From positions 1,044,789 through 1,108,788 of the forward strand of contig NW_006920420.1 of the NCBI RefSeq assembly GCF_000344685.1: a stretch of 64,000 bases of DNA. The letters run 5' to 3'. Below, one piece after another: positions 21,901-33,827 of the stretch (position 1 is its first letter; the number at the start of each line of letters is the position of its first letter). The notes under the pieces are model-generated. The model was not told the DNA's origin. It searched no databases and worked only from the letters and a program-made list of their open reading frames with translations. Both the position numbers and the translations under genes were made by a program. This DNA is from Gloeophyllum trabeum ATCC 11539 (Eukaryota > Basidiomycota > Agaricomycetes > Gloeophyllales > Gloeophyllaceae).

Positions 21901-24900
21901 GTACCTTAACACCCACGAAGTCCGCGGGCAAACCTGGGTCTGGGTATACTTCCACAGGGATGCCCATCATGACTTTAGTAGCCATCTCGATAGCGTCTAT
22001 CCCAGTGACCTTGGATACGAATGGGAATGAACGAGCAGCACGAAGGTTGCACTCGATGACCTTGATTTCATTGTCCTTGGCGATGAACTGGATATTGAAA
22101 GGACCCGTGACGTTCAGTGCGTTGCCAATCTTGGCGGTAGCCTCCTCGATCTGACGGACTGTCAGAGGGTCCAAGTCCTGAGGCGGGTGGATAAGTGTCG
22201 CGTCTCCGGAATGTACACCGGCGTTCTCCACATGCTCGGAGATGTAGTGCATGACCATGGTGCCATCCTTGGCCACAGCGTCCATCTCGATCTCTTTTGC
22301 ACCTTCGATGTATTTGGTGATGACAACGGGATGCTCTCTGGACACCGCTGTAGCTTGAGTCAAGTAGGTCTGCAAATCGTTCGACGTGAACGCTACGTTC
22401 ATGGCAGCGCCCGACAACACGTAGGAAGGCCTGACTAAGACGGGATAGCCCACAGCCTCGCAGAACGAGTGCGCCTCCTCCACAGTCGTGAGCTCCTTCC
22501 ACGAAGGTTGGTCCACACCGATCTCGTCCAGGAGACGGGAGAATTTGTACCTGTTCTCGGCCGTATCAATCATCTCCGGGGACGTTCCATAGATCTTGAC
22601 ATTCTGGCGGTATAGTGGGAGCGCGATGTTGTTTGGCGTCTGTCCGCCCATCGATAGGATAACGCCCCGCGATCGTTCAGCATCGTAGATATCGAGGACT
22701 GTCTCCAGACTGATATTTTCGAAGTACAGACGATCGGCTTCGTCATAATCAGTACTGACGGTCTCTGGGTTATAGTTGACCATGACGGTGGGAAGTCCCT
22801 GGTCGCGGAGTGTCCTGATAGCACGCACAGCACACCAGTCGAACTCCACGGACGAGCCAATCCTATACACGCCGGAACCGAGGACCATTACGCCTCTGTC
22901 TTTGAACGTGATATCGTGTTCCACAGCATTGTACGTGGTGTAGAGGTAGTTGGTAAACGCCGGAAATTCAGCGGCCACAGTATCGATCTGCTTGACAAAC
23001 GGGGCAATGCCGAATTCCTGGCGCAGCCTGCGAACGGCGAGCTCGTTGGACCCAACGCAGGTCGCGACCTGGCGGTCCGAGAAACCAAGCTGTTTAGCTT
23101 GTCGAAGAATTTCAGGGGACACGGCTCCAATCGTAGAGGACCTAACGGACAAGATTGTCAAACCGTGAAGAAAAACACGGGAGGCCAAATACGAACGACA
23201 AGCGTTGCTCCATTTGATAGATGTACTGCAACTTCGTGAGGAACCACCTGTCAATATTGGTCATCTGCCATATCTTATCAACACTGTATCCGCGGTGGAA
23301 CGCAGTTGAGATAGCGAAGATCCGTTTGTCTGTCGGATTGAGGAGCTCCTCATCGACGTCTTCGACATAGTCGTTCTGCAAAGTATTGAGTCAGACTAGC
23401 CGGTCTAAGATAGAGATGATACGCGACCAACCTTGGCAAACCCAAGGAACTGATCATCGATCGCACGAATAGCCTTCTGAATCGTTTCCTCGAAGGTCCT
23501 GCCGATGCTCATCACCTCGCCCACGCTCTTCATGCTGCTGCTCAGCAGCCGACTGACACGGCTAAACTTTTTCAGGTCCCAGCGCGGGATCTTGACCACG
23601 ACGTAGTCTAAGCTCGGCTCGAAACATGCGGTGGTAACCTTTGTGACCGAGTTCTTGATCTCGTTGAGAGGGATTCCAAGACCGAGCTTCGCAGCGATGA
23701 AGGCCAGTGGGTAGCCAGTCGCTTTTGATGCGAGGGCGGAGGAACGGGACAGACGAGCGTTCACCTATTAAATCATAGCCTAAGTCAGCGATGATCATGC
23801 TCAAGGTGCAGATATATCCTACCTCAATAATGCAATACTCCTTCGAGTCGGGATTCAAGGCGTACTGGATGTTACACTCCCCAACCACACCAAGGTGGCG
23901 GATAACATTGATAGCCGTCGTCCTCAGCATATTGAAGTCGGCATCTGACAGCGTCTGCGACGGAGCCACGACGATCGAATCACCAGTATGGATCCCCAGC
24001 GGGTCAAAGTTCTCCATATTGCACACAGTGATGCAATTATCCCTGCAATCCCTCACAACCTCATACTCGATCTCCTTCCACCCCTTCATGCTCTTCTCGA
24101 CAAGCACCTGGGGGCTCGTCGCAAAGGCCTTCGCACACAGCGCGCGGAGCTGTGCCTCGTTCTGCGCAAACCCGCTGCCCAGCCCGCCCAGCGCGTATGC
24201 CGCACGTACAATGACTGGAAACCCGATCTCTCCGGCGGCTGCGACCGCCTCGTCCGACGTCGTCGCCGTGCGGCTCATCGCGCATTTCTCCCCGATCTCC
24301 TCCATCGCCTGCGCGAACAACTGCCTATCCTCGGTCGTAATCACCGTCTCGATGGGTGTGCCCAGCACCTTCACGCCCAGCCCCTCAAACTCGTCTTTCA
24401 GCTTGATCCCGACGTTCAGCGCTGTCTGCCCACCGAACGTGCAGTAGATCCCGTCGGGCTTCTCGTACTGGATGATCTTGCGCACGAACTCGGGCGTGAC
24501 GGGCAGGAAGTACACCTTGTCCGCGAGCCCCTTGCTCGTCGCGATCGTGGCGATGTTCGGGTTCACCATCACCGTGTAGATGCCCTCCTCGCGCAGCGCC
24601 TTGATTGCCTGCGACCCAGAGTAGTCGAACTCGCCCGCCTGCCCGATCGACAGCCCGCCCGAGCCGAGGATCAGCACCTTCTTCACGTTCGCGCGCGGCA
24701 CGCGCGCCTCGTTCTCCGCCTTGTTGCCTCCGGGCATGCGGATGGGCACGAGCACGCTCGTTTTCGCGCAGTCGAGCACGTTCTGGATGAACACGTCGAA
24801 CAGGAACTCGGTGTCCCGCGGCCCGGGCGTGCTCTCCGGGTGGAACTGCACGGAGAAGAACGGCTTGTCGACGCAGTAGATGCCCTCGTTGCTCCCGTCG

Positions 24901-26212
24901 TTTGCGTTCCGGAACAGCTCCTGCCAGCCCGCGGGCAGCGTCGCGGTGTCGACCTGGTACCCGTGGTTCTGGCTCGTGATGTAGCACCGCCCGCTGAGCG
25001 CGTCCGTGCACGGGATGTTGTGCCCGCGGTTGCCGTACTTCATCTTCGACGTCTTCGCCCCCGCTGCGAGCGCGAGGAGCTGGTGTCCCAAGCAGATACC
25101 GAATATCGGCCGCTTGGCGTCCTCCAGGGCCCTCGACAGCCGGTTGATCGTCGCCTGCACAGTTGTGGGGTCGCCGGGCCCGTTCGAGATGAACAGGCCG
25201 TCGAAGGGCTCTTCGGACGCGTCCAGGAAGTCGTAGTCCCACGGAACGACCTTTAGTTCTACTCCCCGGTGGGTGAAACAGCGGATCTGGTTGTATTTCA
25301 TGCCGACGTCGAGCGCCAGCACACGGAGAGTGCGGCCGGAGGGGTGCAGCAGTGGCTCAACAGTTGGCTTGTACAGACGCGGTGACTTGATGGACACTAC
25401 GGCGACCAGATTCTCCTGGTTCGGATCCTTGAATGGGACATCGATGTAGTCCTCGCGCCAGCCCGCGGTGCCCGGTGGAGACGGTGCACGCGACGCAGGC
25501 TGAGAATGAGCAATTAGCGACTTTGGCCTCGCACAGCGAGCTTCGGGCTTCCTGGCAAGAATTTTGCCAAGCAAGCTACCCTTTTCACGGATTTTCTTGG
25601 TGAGCATCCGGGTGTCCACGCCATAGATGGCGGGGATGTCATTTTCCTTCAGCCATTGGCCTAAAGACGACGAAGCCAGATAGTGAGAGTAATCCTGCGA
25701 GTAATACCCAACGACGAGAGCAGCGACGTGGATCCGCGAGGACTCAAAGTCCGGCGGGAGGATGTCGGGGTTGGGGTTGGAGGTGTCAGGGCGAGCTGGC
25801 ACGCCGTAGTTTCCAATGAGGGGATACGTCAAGATGAGAATCTGCCCTTCGTAGGAGGGGTCGGTGATGGATTCCGTGTAACCGACCATACCTGCAGCAC
25901 GAGCATCAGTTTATACGGACATGTAATCTACGAGATTGATGAGTTCCAAGATACTGTTGATCACTGACCTGTCTGAAAGACGCATTCTCCGGCGACGCTT
26001 TTGCCTTCCTTTCCAAAGCTGAAGCCTCGGAGAACGGTGCCATCTGCGAGCTCCAGGACGGCGTCTACGGGTGTCGTATTGGCGCCATCGACCTGGGGAG
26101 GCACCGTGACCGGCGCAGATGGGTAGCCGTTTGGCATACCCGACGCCGCTCGCGCTAGTACAGGCCTAGTCGGCGGGAGGTTAGCTGAAGACGGGGGGTT
26201 CGAGAGTGCCAT
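18985..26212 (-). CDS. URA2: Multifunctional CPSase II / ATCase (pyrimidine synthesis)
   Basis: Large fused protein of about 2,200 residues making carbamoyl phosphate and carbamoyl-aspartate in the cytosol. The ATG at 26212 gives [19 protein letters not shown]. Domain order: small-subunit and GATase with catalytic Cys in [10 protein letters not shown] and His in [11 protein letters not shown]; first CPSase half ([20 protein letters not shown]); second half ([19 protein letters not shown]); MGS-like allosteric domain ([19 protein letters not shown]). A DHOase-like domain follows whose metal site is lost: [10 protein letters not shown] stands where an active enzyme has an H-x-H motif, as in yeast URA2. 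Last is ATCase with the carbamoyl-phosphate loop [12 protein letters not shown] and MHPLPRVN. The last exons give [20 protein letters not shown] and MALLASVMG, with the stop at 18,985-18,987. Around eight introns. Dihydroorotase must be encoded elsewhere. Confidence 0.95.
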
Positions 26213-26942
26213 CGTCGGTCTACGAGCTAGAAAACTCTTTTTATTGCAGTGTCCTTGAGTACTTTTCCTCTCCACCCAGTGCGTATCGGCGGTGCAGTAA
26301 ATGGCGGGGGACGGGGGAGCACTGGGGGTACGGGCTGGGTGGAGAGGAAGAGGAACGCGTTCTCAAAAAACTCCTCTTTAACGGCTCAGATCGCGCTCGC
26401 GTGGCTGCAATTCTGCCATTGCCCAGTTTGGGTATGCCCCGCTTTCGGCGTCCCCCCCGAGCCGCCGGGACTGATCGATCACGTACCCAAAACTCCCAAA
26501 AACCAGGGGAACTTCACCTTGCGCTGTGCGTCTCGCAAGTGCTTCACAGGAGCTATGCCAGACAAGTCGATGTGGCTTTTTTCCCTGAGGAGTTTATAGA
26601 ATGCGGGACTTGGTATGGTCTGGCTGAATCACGGAGTTACCTCCGACAACAGGGGGGGGGGGATAGAAGATGCCCTGCATATTTATGACTTTAACCATTT
26701 CGCTATCTGGTGGCTGGGAGAAAAGAAGAAACATTTATTTTATGCTAGACAGAGCCTTCACTATGAAAAACTGTCCAGAACCATTGAATACCGGTCGAGT
26801 TGGAGGCTCGACAAATCCAAGTTAGGCAGTCATATGCCTATATCGGGCAAGGCGTTCCCGGAAAGATGATTCTGTTCATCCCGGGTTTCATGTTTATCCC
26901 ATCTGACATACGCCCCAACCGTTGCCGGGTATTCCGGTCAAG
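26213..26942. promoter_or_regulatory. URA2 upstream region
   Basis: About 730 bp between divergent starts. It contains a run of nine G at about 26,652-26,660. No specific factor site is claimed. Nothing else coding is convincing here. Confidence 0.35.
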
Positions 26943-27432
26943 ATGTCTGCACTACTGGTCGACGGTTCTGTGCGAGTATCCCCCGACATTATTGAGCGCA
27001 GGCTGATCAGCCCTCCGACTTTCTTGCTTCCGCCGACGGAAAGGGGTACGACCGACTCCCGAGTGGTCATCGGCGTGGTGATCTTCCTCACAAGAAGACA
27101 TCCCAGCAAAGGTGCTGATCGTCACGCGCTCCGCGACTGGCTTGAAAATGTCAAAAATGATGCATATGGGCGATTTTAAGCACTTTGTGTATGCGGTGCC
27201 TGCAGGTGGCGACGGTGATGCGACCGAGAGAGTTACTATCCAGCTGAACTTTGCTGTTTCGGTCAAGGAAGGCCCTGTTGTCCTCTGCCAAGAAGAGCAC
27301 CAGGACTATGCCTGGGTCGCTTTCGACGACCTCGCGAAGTACGAGCTGACTGCGGGCATGGACATGGTCGTCAAAGATGCTCTTCAATGGGCTGAAGCGC
27401 ATGCGCCACGTCAGGTGCCAGTGTCCCACTGA
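26943..27432 (+). pseudogene. Nudix-hydrolase-like protein lacking the Nudix box
   Basis: Reads ATG at 26943 (MSALLVDGSVRVSPD), then VIGVVIFLTRR. After an apparent short intron come VLIVTRSATG, HFVYAVPAGGDGDATERV and IQLNFAVSVKEGPVVLCQEEHQ with DYAWVAFDDL, ending HAPRQVPVSH with TGA at 27,430-27,432. The flanking strands match the start and the C-terminal half of Nudix hydrolases. The catalytic G-x5-E-x7-R-E-x2-E-E-x-G box that should lie between VTRSATG and HFVYAV is absent; only about 12 residues (KMSKMMHMGDFK) remain. I infer a deletion and loss of hydrolase activity. An unrecognised exon could still hold it. Confidence 0.5.
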
Positions 27433-28369
27433 CGGCCGTACGTCCTTCGCCGGCAACGGCTTCGTCTGCCTTACTTCGCACGCAGCTAATCCTCAGTCTG
27501 CGATTTAGGTTCAATGACGGCCGAGATTTTACAGATTTAACCATCTTTCAGAGCGTCGCTGAACGATGCATCAAATGAATGCGTATACGGGCATGAGTTG
27601 TCATTGCTGCCGGGCCACAGTATCTATTGTGCCGATAGCAATGTCACCCTACGCCGATACACGTGCGGACGATACATGTGCGTAGAGACTCATGGTACCT
27701 CAGCTCACGCTCATCCTCTGTCGGACACCCTGACTGCCCTCATACCTCATTGTCTCCCAGGATGTGGACCGGACATACATCTTCCACTGGGCTCGATTCT
27801 TTGGAATCCATATAATGGGGATGCGCATATATGGCAGAGAAGCACTCACATCCTATTCCCAATCATCTCTGAATGCCATCCTCAGTTCCGCAATGCTTCC
27901 CTGATTTTCGCAGCCCTGATGTGTGGGGGCATCTGAATATCACCAGGTCCGGAGGAGACAGTAAGTTCACGAGCTGTGATCCTTGCTATGTATCTCACCG
28001 AGAGGTAGTCTAGTCGACGTCTTGTAGCATGGAATCCGTTGATTACGCCGCGGCATTGCCTACTGGTAGGAGGCATTCTACCGCTGGAAGTGTCCGACTA
28101 TGCCAAACACTCACCTGCTCCGGGTCCGACGACGCATCAGCTCTTGGAATAACACGAGGCGCATCTCCGACAAGCAGCCATTTCCGGATCGTCCCTGCTG
28201 AATTGTCCAACAGTACGGTGCCTCCGACGCCCTTAGCATGTCATTCCGTCGTCCTTGCACTCGGAATTGACGTAGTCCAAGTTGAGTTTTTAGGAGGGTC
28301 CACAAGGCACGTTTCAAAATATGTCACTTTCTCGGGCTATGTGATGAGGTCCCCTTGCATTGTGGTGGT
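27433..28369 (+). other. Intergenic with a possible secreted-gene remnant
   Basis: Around 27,915-27,960 the plus strand reads NITRSGGD followed by a gtaag donor. It resembles the ITWSGG-plus-donor exon end of the small secreted genes at 15.9-17.8 kb. No matching signal peptide or last exon was found, so it may be a remnant or chance. The rest shows no gene. Confidence 0.2.
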
Positions 28370-29108
28370 CGTCGACAGTGGCGTTGGCAGCGGGAGCAAG
28401 CGGAAGTTCCGTCAGAGGTCGAGGTCATGAGCACAGTCGATCCTATTCACTTGCCATATATGGGATAAAGCACAGACACGCCGAGAAGGTTATGGGCGCC
28501 TGTATCTCGTGTCTTCCGCGTCGATACAGTATTACTGACAGGAGTCGAAAGGTGGCTGCTCAGCGCCGGACTCCAGCATTGATCCTCTCGAGGTGTCGCT
28601 TTCATTCTCATGAAGAAGGTTATTACTGGCGCCTTTCACGGGCGACGATTAGCGCAGGAACGTACTTGCTGTCGAGTCTGACCGCTTTGCCTCCAGGTCG
28701 ATCTCGTGGAATAACGCAGTACCTTTGCAAATTGATTCAACCGCTTAGAATTCCATTCAAGAGTGGAGTACCATGGCTTTGCTTTGGCATTGGAGTGGCC
28801 GTCGGTTATGATCGCCTCCAGGCACTATGAAGACGGACTCTGCTGCAACGCCACCACGACACTTCCGTCGTCCCTGAGCTGCGTCTATGCACTGTTCCAT
28901 TGGCTGGTCTTGCGATATGACGGTATCGCGTCCAACCTTTACCGTCAGCGTCATCGACGTCCACTGACGTCCGTCGTACCTCGTCGCTGATGTAGCGGGC
29001 AGGATAAAAGGCCAAGCATCTGGGCGGTCAGGACCACCGCCAACACTTCCATCGACCTCAATCACTAGAAGCGAACGCGTTCTCCTTCTGTATCTCTTAG
29101 CCAGCGCA
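28370..29108 (+). repeat. Duplicated upstream segment, copy 1
   Basis: Shares patches with 33,090-33,827: gggagcaagcggaag; cgatcctattcacttgccatatatgg versus cgatcctactcacctgccatatatgg; and the ~300 bp before the hydrophobin ATG (gtcggttatgatcgcctccaggcact versus gccggctatgatcgatgccaggcact). With the gene that follows it forms one copy of a segmental duplication of more than 2 kb. Confidence 0.65.
29003..29010 (+). promoter_or_regulatory. TATA-like element of hydrophobin copy 1
   Basis: gataaaag about 100 bp before the start codon. It sits at the position of the better TATA (tataaaag) in copy 2. Confidence 0.5.
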
Positions 29109-30674
29109 ATGTTCTCCCGCAAATTCGCTGTCTTGGCTAGCTCTGTCTACCTCGCTCTGCTCGTGGGTGCTAGCCCAATGCCTCAAGTGGACGTGACTGT
29201 CTCCGCGCTCAACCCCGGCCCTACGCCCCTGCTTAACGTCACCGCAGACGTCCCCGGCGTCGCCAACGGCACGGTCATCGTCGGTGGCTTTGGCGGCGCC
29301 GACTCGACCACGAACGGAACCGACACGTCCGGCGCCACCAGCGGCACCACCACAGCGACGAGCGCACTCCCCAGCAGCAGCGGCGCGGCCGACAGCACCG
29401 ACACATCTTCAGCGAGCTCGTCCGCGGTCAGCGGCATTCCGACAGATAGCGCCGCCGACCCGGCAGCGACCTCGACTGCCGGTGCTTCCAGCGGCACGCC
29501 TACAGACGGCTCTACTGACCCGTCCGGAGACAACACTGTCGCTGCCGCCGCAGCTGTCGGTGGCACTTTAACCGACAACGGAGACGGCCCAACAGATGGC
29601 TCGGGCATGAGGTGAGGGCTTGTTCGATCTTTCCGACCTTCTTCCACTGACCTCTGTTCCCCCAGTTGCTCGCCGGCCGCGACGGTGACTGTTACTGTCA
29701 CCGCCTCAGGCGCAGATCCCACCATTTTTGCCGCAACCGATGGAGCCCAAGGTCCCAGTGACGGAGGTGACCCCAGCGATGACACCGGTGGTGCGCTGAC
29801 TGCTGCCGCCACTGTCAACGGCGACAACACTCCTGGAGCGGCAGATGGTACCCCGACCGATGGCGGCAATGCCACCAGCGACCCCACGGACGAGGACGGG
29901 AACGTCGTCGCCGCCTCAGCCACCATTGGCGGCGGTGACCCGTCTGCAGACGGTGCGACGACGGATGCAGACCCAGCCGCCTCAGTGTCTGCCTCGAGCG
30001 ACCCCGCCGCTTCTGCCACTCCTTCCGCGGACGGCGGGGACGGAGACGCTACACCCGCCGGTGGGGATGGCACCGCTGCGACGTCGACCGCTGCAGTGGA
30101 TCCAGCGCCGACTCCCGCCGGTAGCGGCTCTTCATCCAGCGACCCAGCTGCAGTCTCCCCCACGGACCCAGCTGCCGCCTCGTCCTCTGATCCCGCTGTG
30201 GCCTCGTCCAGCGCGGCATCTTCTTCCGCCTTCGCCTCTGCCTCTGTCTCTGCGACCGACACCACCGCGACCTCCTCCGACCCCGGTGCATCCGCCACCC
30301 CCGCGCCATCCAACTCTGACTCGGCCAACAACGGCACCCCCACCAGCAGCGCCGCCACCACCACGCCCTCCTCCACGACTGGGCAGTGCTCCACGGGCAC
30401 ACAGCAGTGCTGCGACAACGTGACGACGGCGGACGACCCCGACGCGGCGGCGCTAATCAGCCTCCTAGGCATTACCATCGCAGACCCGACGACGCCGCTC
30501 GGCTTGGGGTGCACGGCTTTACCTGCTGTTGGCTGCCAGGACTCGACGCCGGTATGTTGCGAGAACAATAATTACAGTGAGTCGCGACTTCTGGTATTCA
30601 TACTTATGTGAAAGCTGGCTTTGCGCATTATAGACGGATTGGTGAACATCGGCTGTGTGGCTATCAACGTCTAA
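29109..30674 (+). CDS. Class I hydrophobin with long low-complexity region, copy 1
   Basis: Exons 29109-29611, 29666-30576 and 30634-30674 join to 484 residues. Residues 1-21 (MFSRKFAVLASSVYLALLVGA) are a signal peptide. A conserved LNPGPTPLLNVTADVPG stretch follows, then roughly 350 residues almost entirely Ala, Ser, Thr, Asp, Gly and Pro, without an exact repeat unit. The last ~90 residues are a hydrophobin domain with eight Cys in class I order: C-x6-CC (CSTGTQQCCDNV), x32-C, x7-C, x6-CC (CQDSTPVCC), x12-C (NGLVNIGCVAINV at the end). Ordinary hydrophobins are about 100-150 residues, so this one is exceptionally long. The expected product is a secreted amphipathic film protein of the wall surface. 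The Thr/Ser-rich part is probably O-glycosylated (inference). The last 41-nt exon carries Cys8. Confidence 0.85.
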
Positions 30675-30688
30675 ACCATTGCGCGCGC

Positions 30689-31940
30689 GTATTGGACTCC
30701 AAGTAGTACAATAAGACTTACTCTGTTTAATACTTTTTATAGCGAGATCGACATCCCACACCCTAAAATACGCATTGTACTTTCCGTACTGTTGTATTGA
30801 CCTTATGTTGTACTACTCCTCTGACTATAATTATGATAGTATTTCGCGTGAAATTGGACTCCAAGTAGTACAATAAGACTTACTCTGTTTAATACTTTTT
30901 ATAGCGAGATCGACATCCCACACCCTAAAATACGCATTGTACTTTCCGTACTGTTGTATTGACCTTATGTTGTACTACTCCTCTGACTATAATTATGATA
31001 GTATTTCGCGTTNNNNNNNNNNNNNNNNNNNNNNNNNNNNNNNNNNNNNNNNNNNNNNNNNNNNNNNNNNNNNNNNNNNNNNNNNNNNNNNNNNNNNNNN
31101 NNNNNNNNNNNNNNNNNNNNNNNNNNNNNNNNNNNNNNNNNNNNNNNNNNNNNNNNNNNNNNNNNNNNNNNNNNNNNNNNNNNNNNNNNNNNNNNNNNNN
31201 NNNNNNNNNNNNNNNNNNNNNNNNNNNNNNNNNNNNNNNNNNNNNNNNNNNNNNNNNNNNNNNNNNNNNNNNNNNNNNNNNNNNNNNNNNNNNNNNNNNN
31301 NNNNNNNNNNNNNNNNNNNNNNNNNNNNNNNNNNNNNNNNNNNNNNNNNNNNNNNNNNNNNNNNNNNNNNNNNNNNNNNNNNNNNNNNNNNNNNNNNNNN
31401 NNNNNNNNNNNNNNNNNNNNNNNNNNNNNNNNNNNNNNNNNNNNNNNNNNNNNNNNNNNNNNNNNNNNNNNNNNNNNNNNNNNNNNNNNNNNNNNNNNNN
31501 NNNNNNNNNNNNNNNNNNNNNNNNNNNNNNNNNNNNNNNNNNNNNNNNNNNNNNNNNTATTGACCTTATGTTGTACTACTCCTCTGACTATAATTATGAT
31601 AGTATTTCGCGTGAAATTGGACTCCAAGTAGTACAATAAGACTTACTCTGTTTAATACTTTTTATAGCGAGATCGACATCCCACACCCTAAAATACGCAT
31701 TGTACTTTCCGTACTGTTGTATTGACCTTATGTTGTACTACTCCTCTGACTATAATTATGATAGTATTTCGCGTGAAATTGGACTCCAAGTAGTACAATA
31801 AGACTTACTCTGTTTAATACTTTTTATAGCGAGATCGACATCCCACACCCTAAAATACGCATTGTACTTTCCGTACTGTTGTATTGACCTTATGTTGTAC
31901 TACTCCTCTGACTATAATTATGATAGTATTTCGCGTGAAA
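30689..31940 (+). repeat. ~162-bp minisatellite spanning the assembly gap
   Basis: A unit beginning attggactccaagtagtac and ending gtatttcgcgtgaa is repeated head to tail with essentially no differences. Starts are at about 30,689 and 30,853 before the gap, and at 31,616 and 31,778 after it, with a partial unit from 31,558. The first unit starts 15 bp after the stop codon of hydrophobin copy 1 and so lies in its 3' UTR. True copy number is unknown because of the gap. Confidence 0.9.
31013..31557. other. Assembly gap (545 N)
   Basis: Run of N inside the minisatellite. The assembler evidently could not cross the near-identical tandem units, so the size may be only an estimate. Confidence 0.99.
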
Positions 31941-33089
31941 TATATCTACGTCCACGATCCCAGTCACGCACATGCCATACATTGGACTCCCGGATGTTCG
32001 GTATCTGAGCCCCTCATAATTCTCCAGCTGCACTGTTACTTTGATACAAGAGGTCCATGGCGCTCGGGACGTAGGTCAGGGCTGATTTCATCTTAAAGCA
32101 GCTGACGTACCATGGAAGACGGTACAGAGTCTTGGAGAGGGGATACCTAGCCGATTTCGTACCGATGGGGAGCCATGATTCATCCAATGCCTCCTTGCAC
32201 ACCCTTGCTCAGACTGCACCGCGCTGTACATTTTCGCCTGTGTCGACATTGTCCGCACTTCGTCCGGGACATACATCTGGTCACACAAGCTCGTTTTTGC
32301 GGGCGTTGCTTGTACACATTCATCATCGCCGCAGCCGCATTGTTGGCTACTGTGTACCGGCATGTCACTGGGAGATATGTTCGTCTAGCGTACAAAGAAA
32401 TTGAGCTGCTATCATCTACAAGACAGGTTAGACGTTTTGAGTCAACGTCCTATAACAGCAAATTCTAAATAATAGAGCCCGTGGGAGTCTGGGAGAGGAA
32501 GCGAGACGGCACGTATCAGCCATCTCGCTCTGTGACTCAGGCGATGGGGAGGGTGACGACAAACTCAGCGCACTGTCCCACTGTATTACGAATGTTTTAC
32601 ATGTGTAGAGAGCTAATGGATTATTGCGTTTGTATGCCTGTTAGAAGACGTGGAAGTTGCACGACTCTAGTTGTAATGCCACCGCCGATTTCGACGAGCG
32701 AGTTTGGCTGTTTCTCCCGCTCAGCGCGGGACATGACTTCTGCTTTCCAAGAACTCCAAGGAGAGTCTTGTTAGTCCCCGGAGAAATACTTCCCGCGCGG
32801 TTGCTATATAGTTCAGTCTACGTAGAACTTCAAGTTGAAGGTGTAGAGTATGACAAACCGCTCCCCAGTGGGTATCCTTCATACCGTAACGACGATTTCA
32901 GTAATGTCAGAAGGCCTTGCGGTGACGTAATCCCTTCCAGCGCTTGTATGATCAACCTGAAGGCGCATCATTCCCCATCTTCACTTCAGTCCGTCAGTAA
33001 AGGGACGTTTGACACCCTCAGACGTGGCAACTTCACGTCATCCCGAAAACCACAGGGTACATGGTCATCGTTCTGTCATTCTAGACCAT
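31941..33089. other. Intergenic, no gene identified
   Basis: Follows the minisatellite. Short open frames exist on both strands, but none shows a domain, signal peptide or consistent exon series. Confidence 0.35.
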
Positions 33090-33827
33090 TGTCACAGATA
33101 ATCCATTGTACGGAGCAGGGCATTGAATACGGGTTGTCAACGAATGACGGGAGCAAGCGGAAGCTTGGTCGATCCTACTCACCTGCCATATATGGATAAA
33201 GGCACAGCCACCTGCATCGATCCCTGCTTCTCTCCGACTCGGACAAGCTTCATCCGCAACGTTGACGACACAAGGCCACATCTCGAACGGACGCGCTGGA
33301 AGCTGAGGATGCTACCGCCTACCGCACATATACTCTTTCTGTGTCTGTCTGCGTTACTCGGATGTAAGGGATCTCGGGTCATTGGCGAGCGGGGCTCGAG
33401 CAGAATAGAACAGGACCGCTCAGGACCTCCGTTTCAGCGGCTCCGAACCCGCGTTGAACTCTGAAATGTGGAGCTCTCCTTGTTTCTCTGTACCTTTCTT
33501 CCGAGCTCTCACTGACCGCCGGCTATGATCGATGCCAGGCACTGCGAGCGCAGGCTGCCCTGCAGCACCACCACAACACTTCCGCTGTCGCTGTTCCTGA
33601 CATACTCCCCATACTCCGGAACGAAGGAAGCAACCTTCTCTCGATGGCCAACCTCGAGAATCAGCGTCATGGACTTCTACATCGCTGACGATCAACACCT
33701 CGCACAAGTATCCAGAGCATTATAAAAGCTCTACCATCTCTCACGAATTCTCAACAGCGAACTCAGCGAACCCGGCATCCACGAGACCGACCGACCTCCT
33801 CTTTCATCTGCAGTCTCGTCTCACGCC
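33090..33827 (+). repeat. Duplicated upstream segment, copy 2
   Basis: Partner of 28,370-29,108 with the shared patches listed there. It is more divergent in the middle (about 33,200-33,500). It ends with a pyrimidine-rich leader before the hydrophobin ATG. Confidence 0.65.
33721..33728 (+). promoter_or_regulatory. TATA box of hydrophobin copy 2
   Basis: tataaaag 107 bp upstream of the ATG at 33828. Confidence 0.65.

Noticed and set aside
24061..25256. Long open frames on both strands antisense to, or shifted from, URA2
   Set aside because: They are GC-rich, Arg/Ala/Pro-biased shadow frames of the URA2 exon and show no domain.
27915..28400. Third Kre9-like secreted gene on the plus strand
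   Set aside because: Only one exon-end motif (SGG before a donor) matches. No signal peptide, terminal exon or consistent frame was found.
29183..30568. 461-codon minus-strand open frame over hydrophobin copy 1
   Set aside because: It is the antisense shadow of the low-complexity coding region: Ala/Val/Gly/Ser-biased, with no domain. The sense strand has the signal peptide, introns and hydrophobin cysteines.
30937..31639. Open frames running through the N gap
   Set aside because: They are only open because N codons contain no stops.
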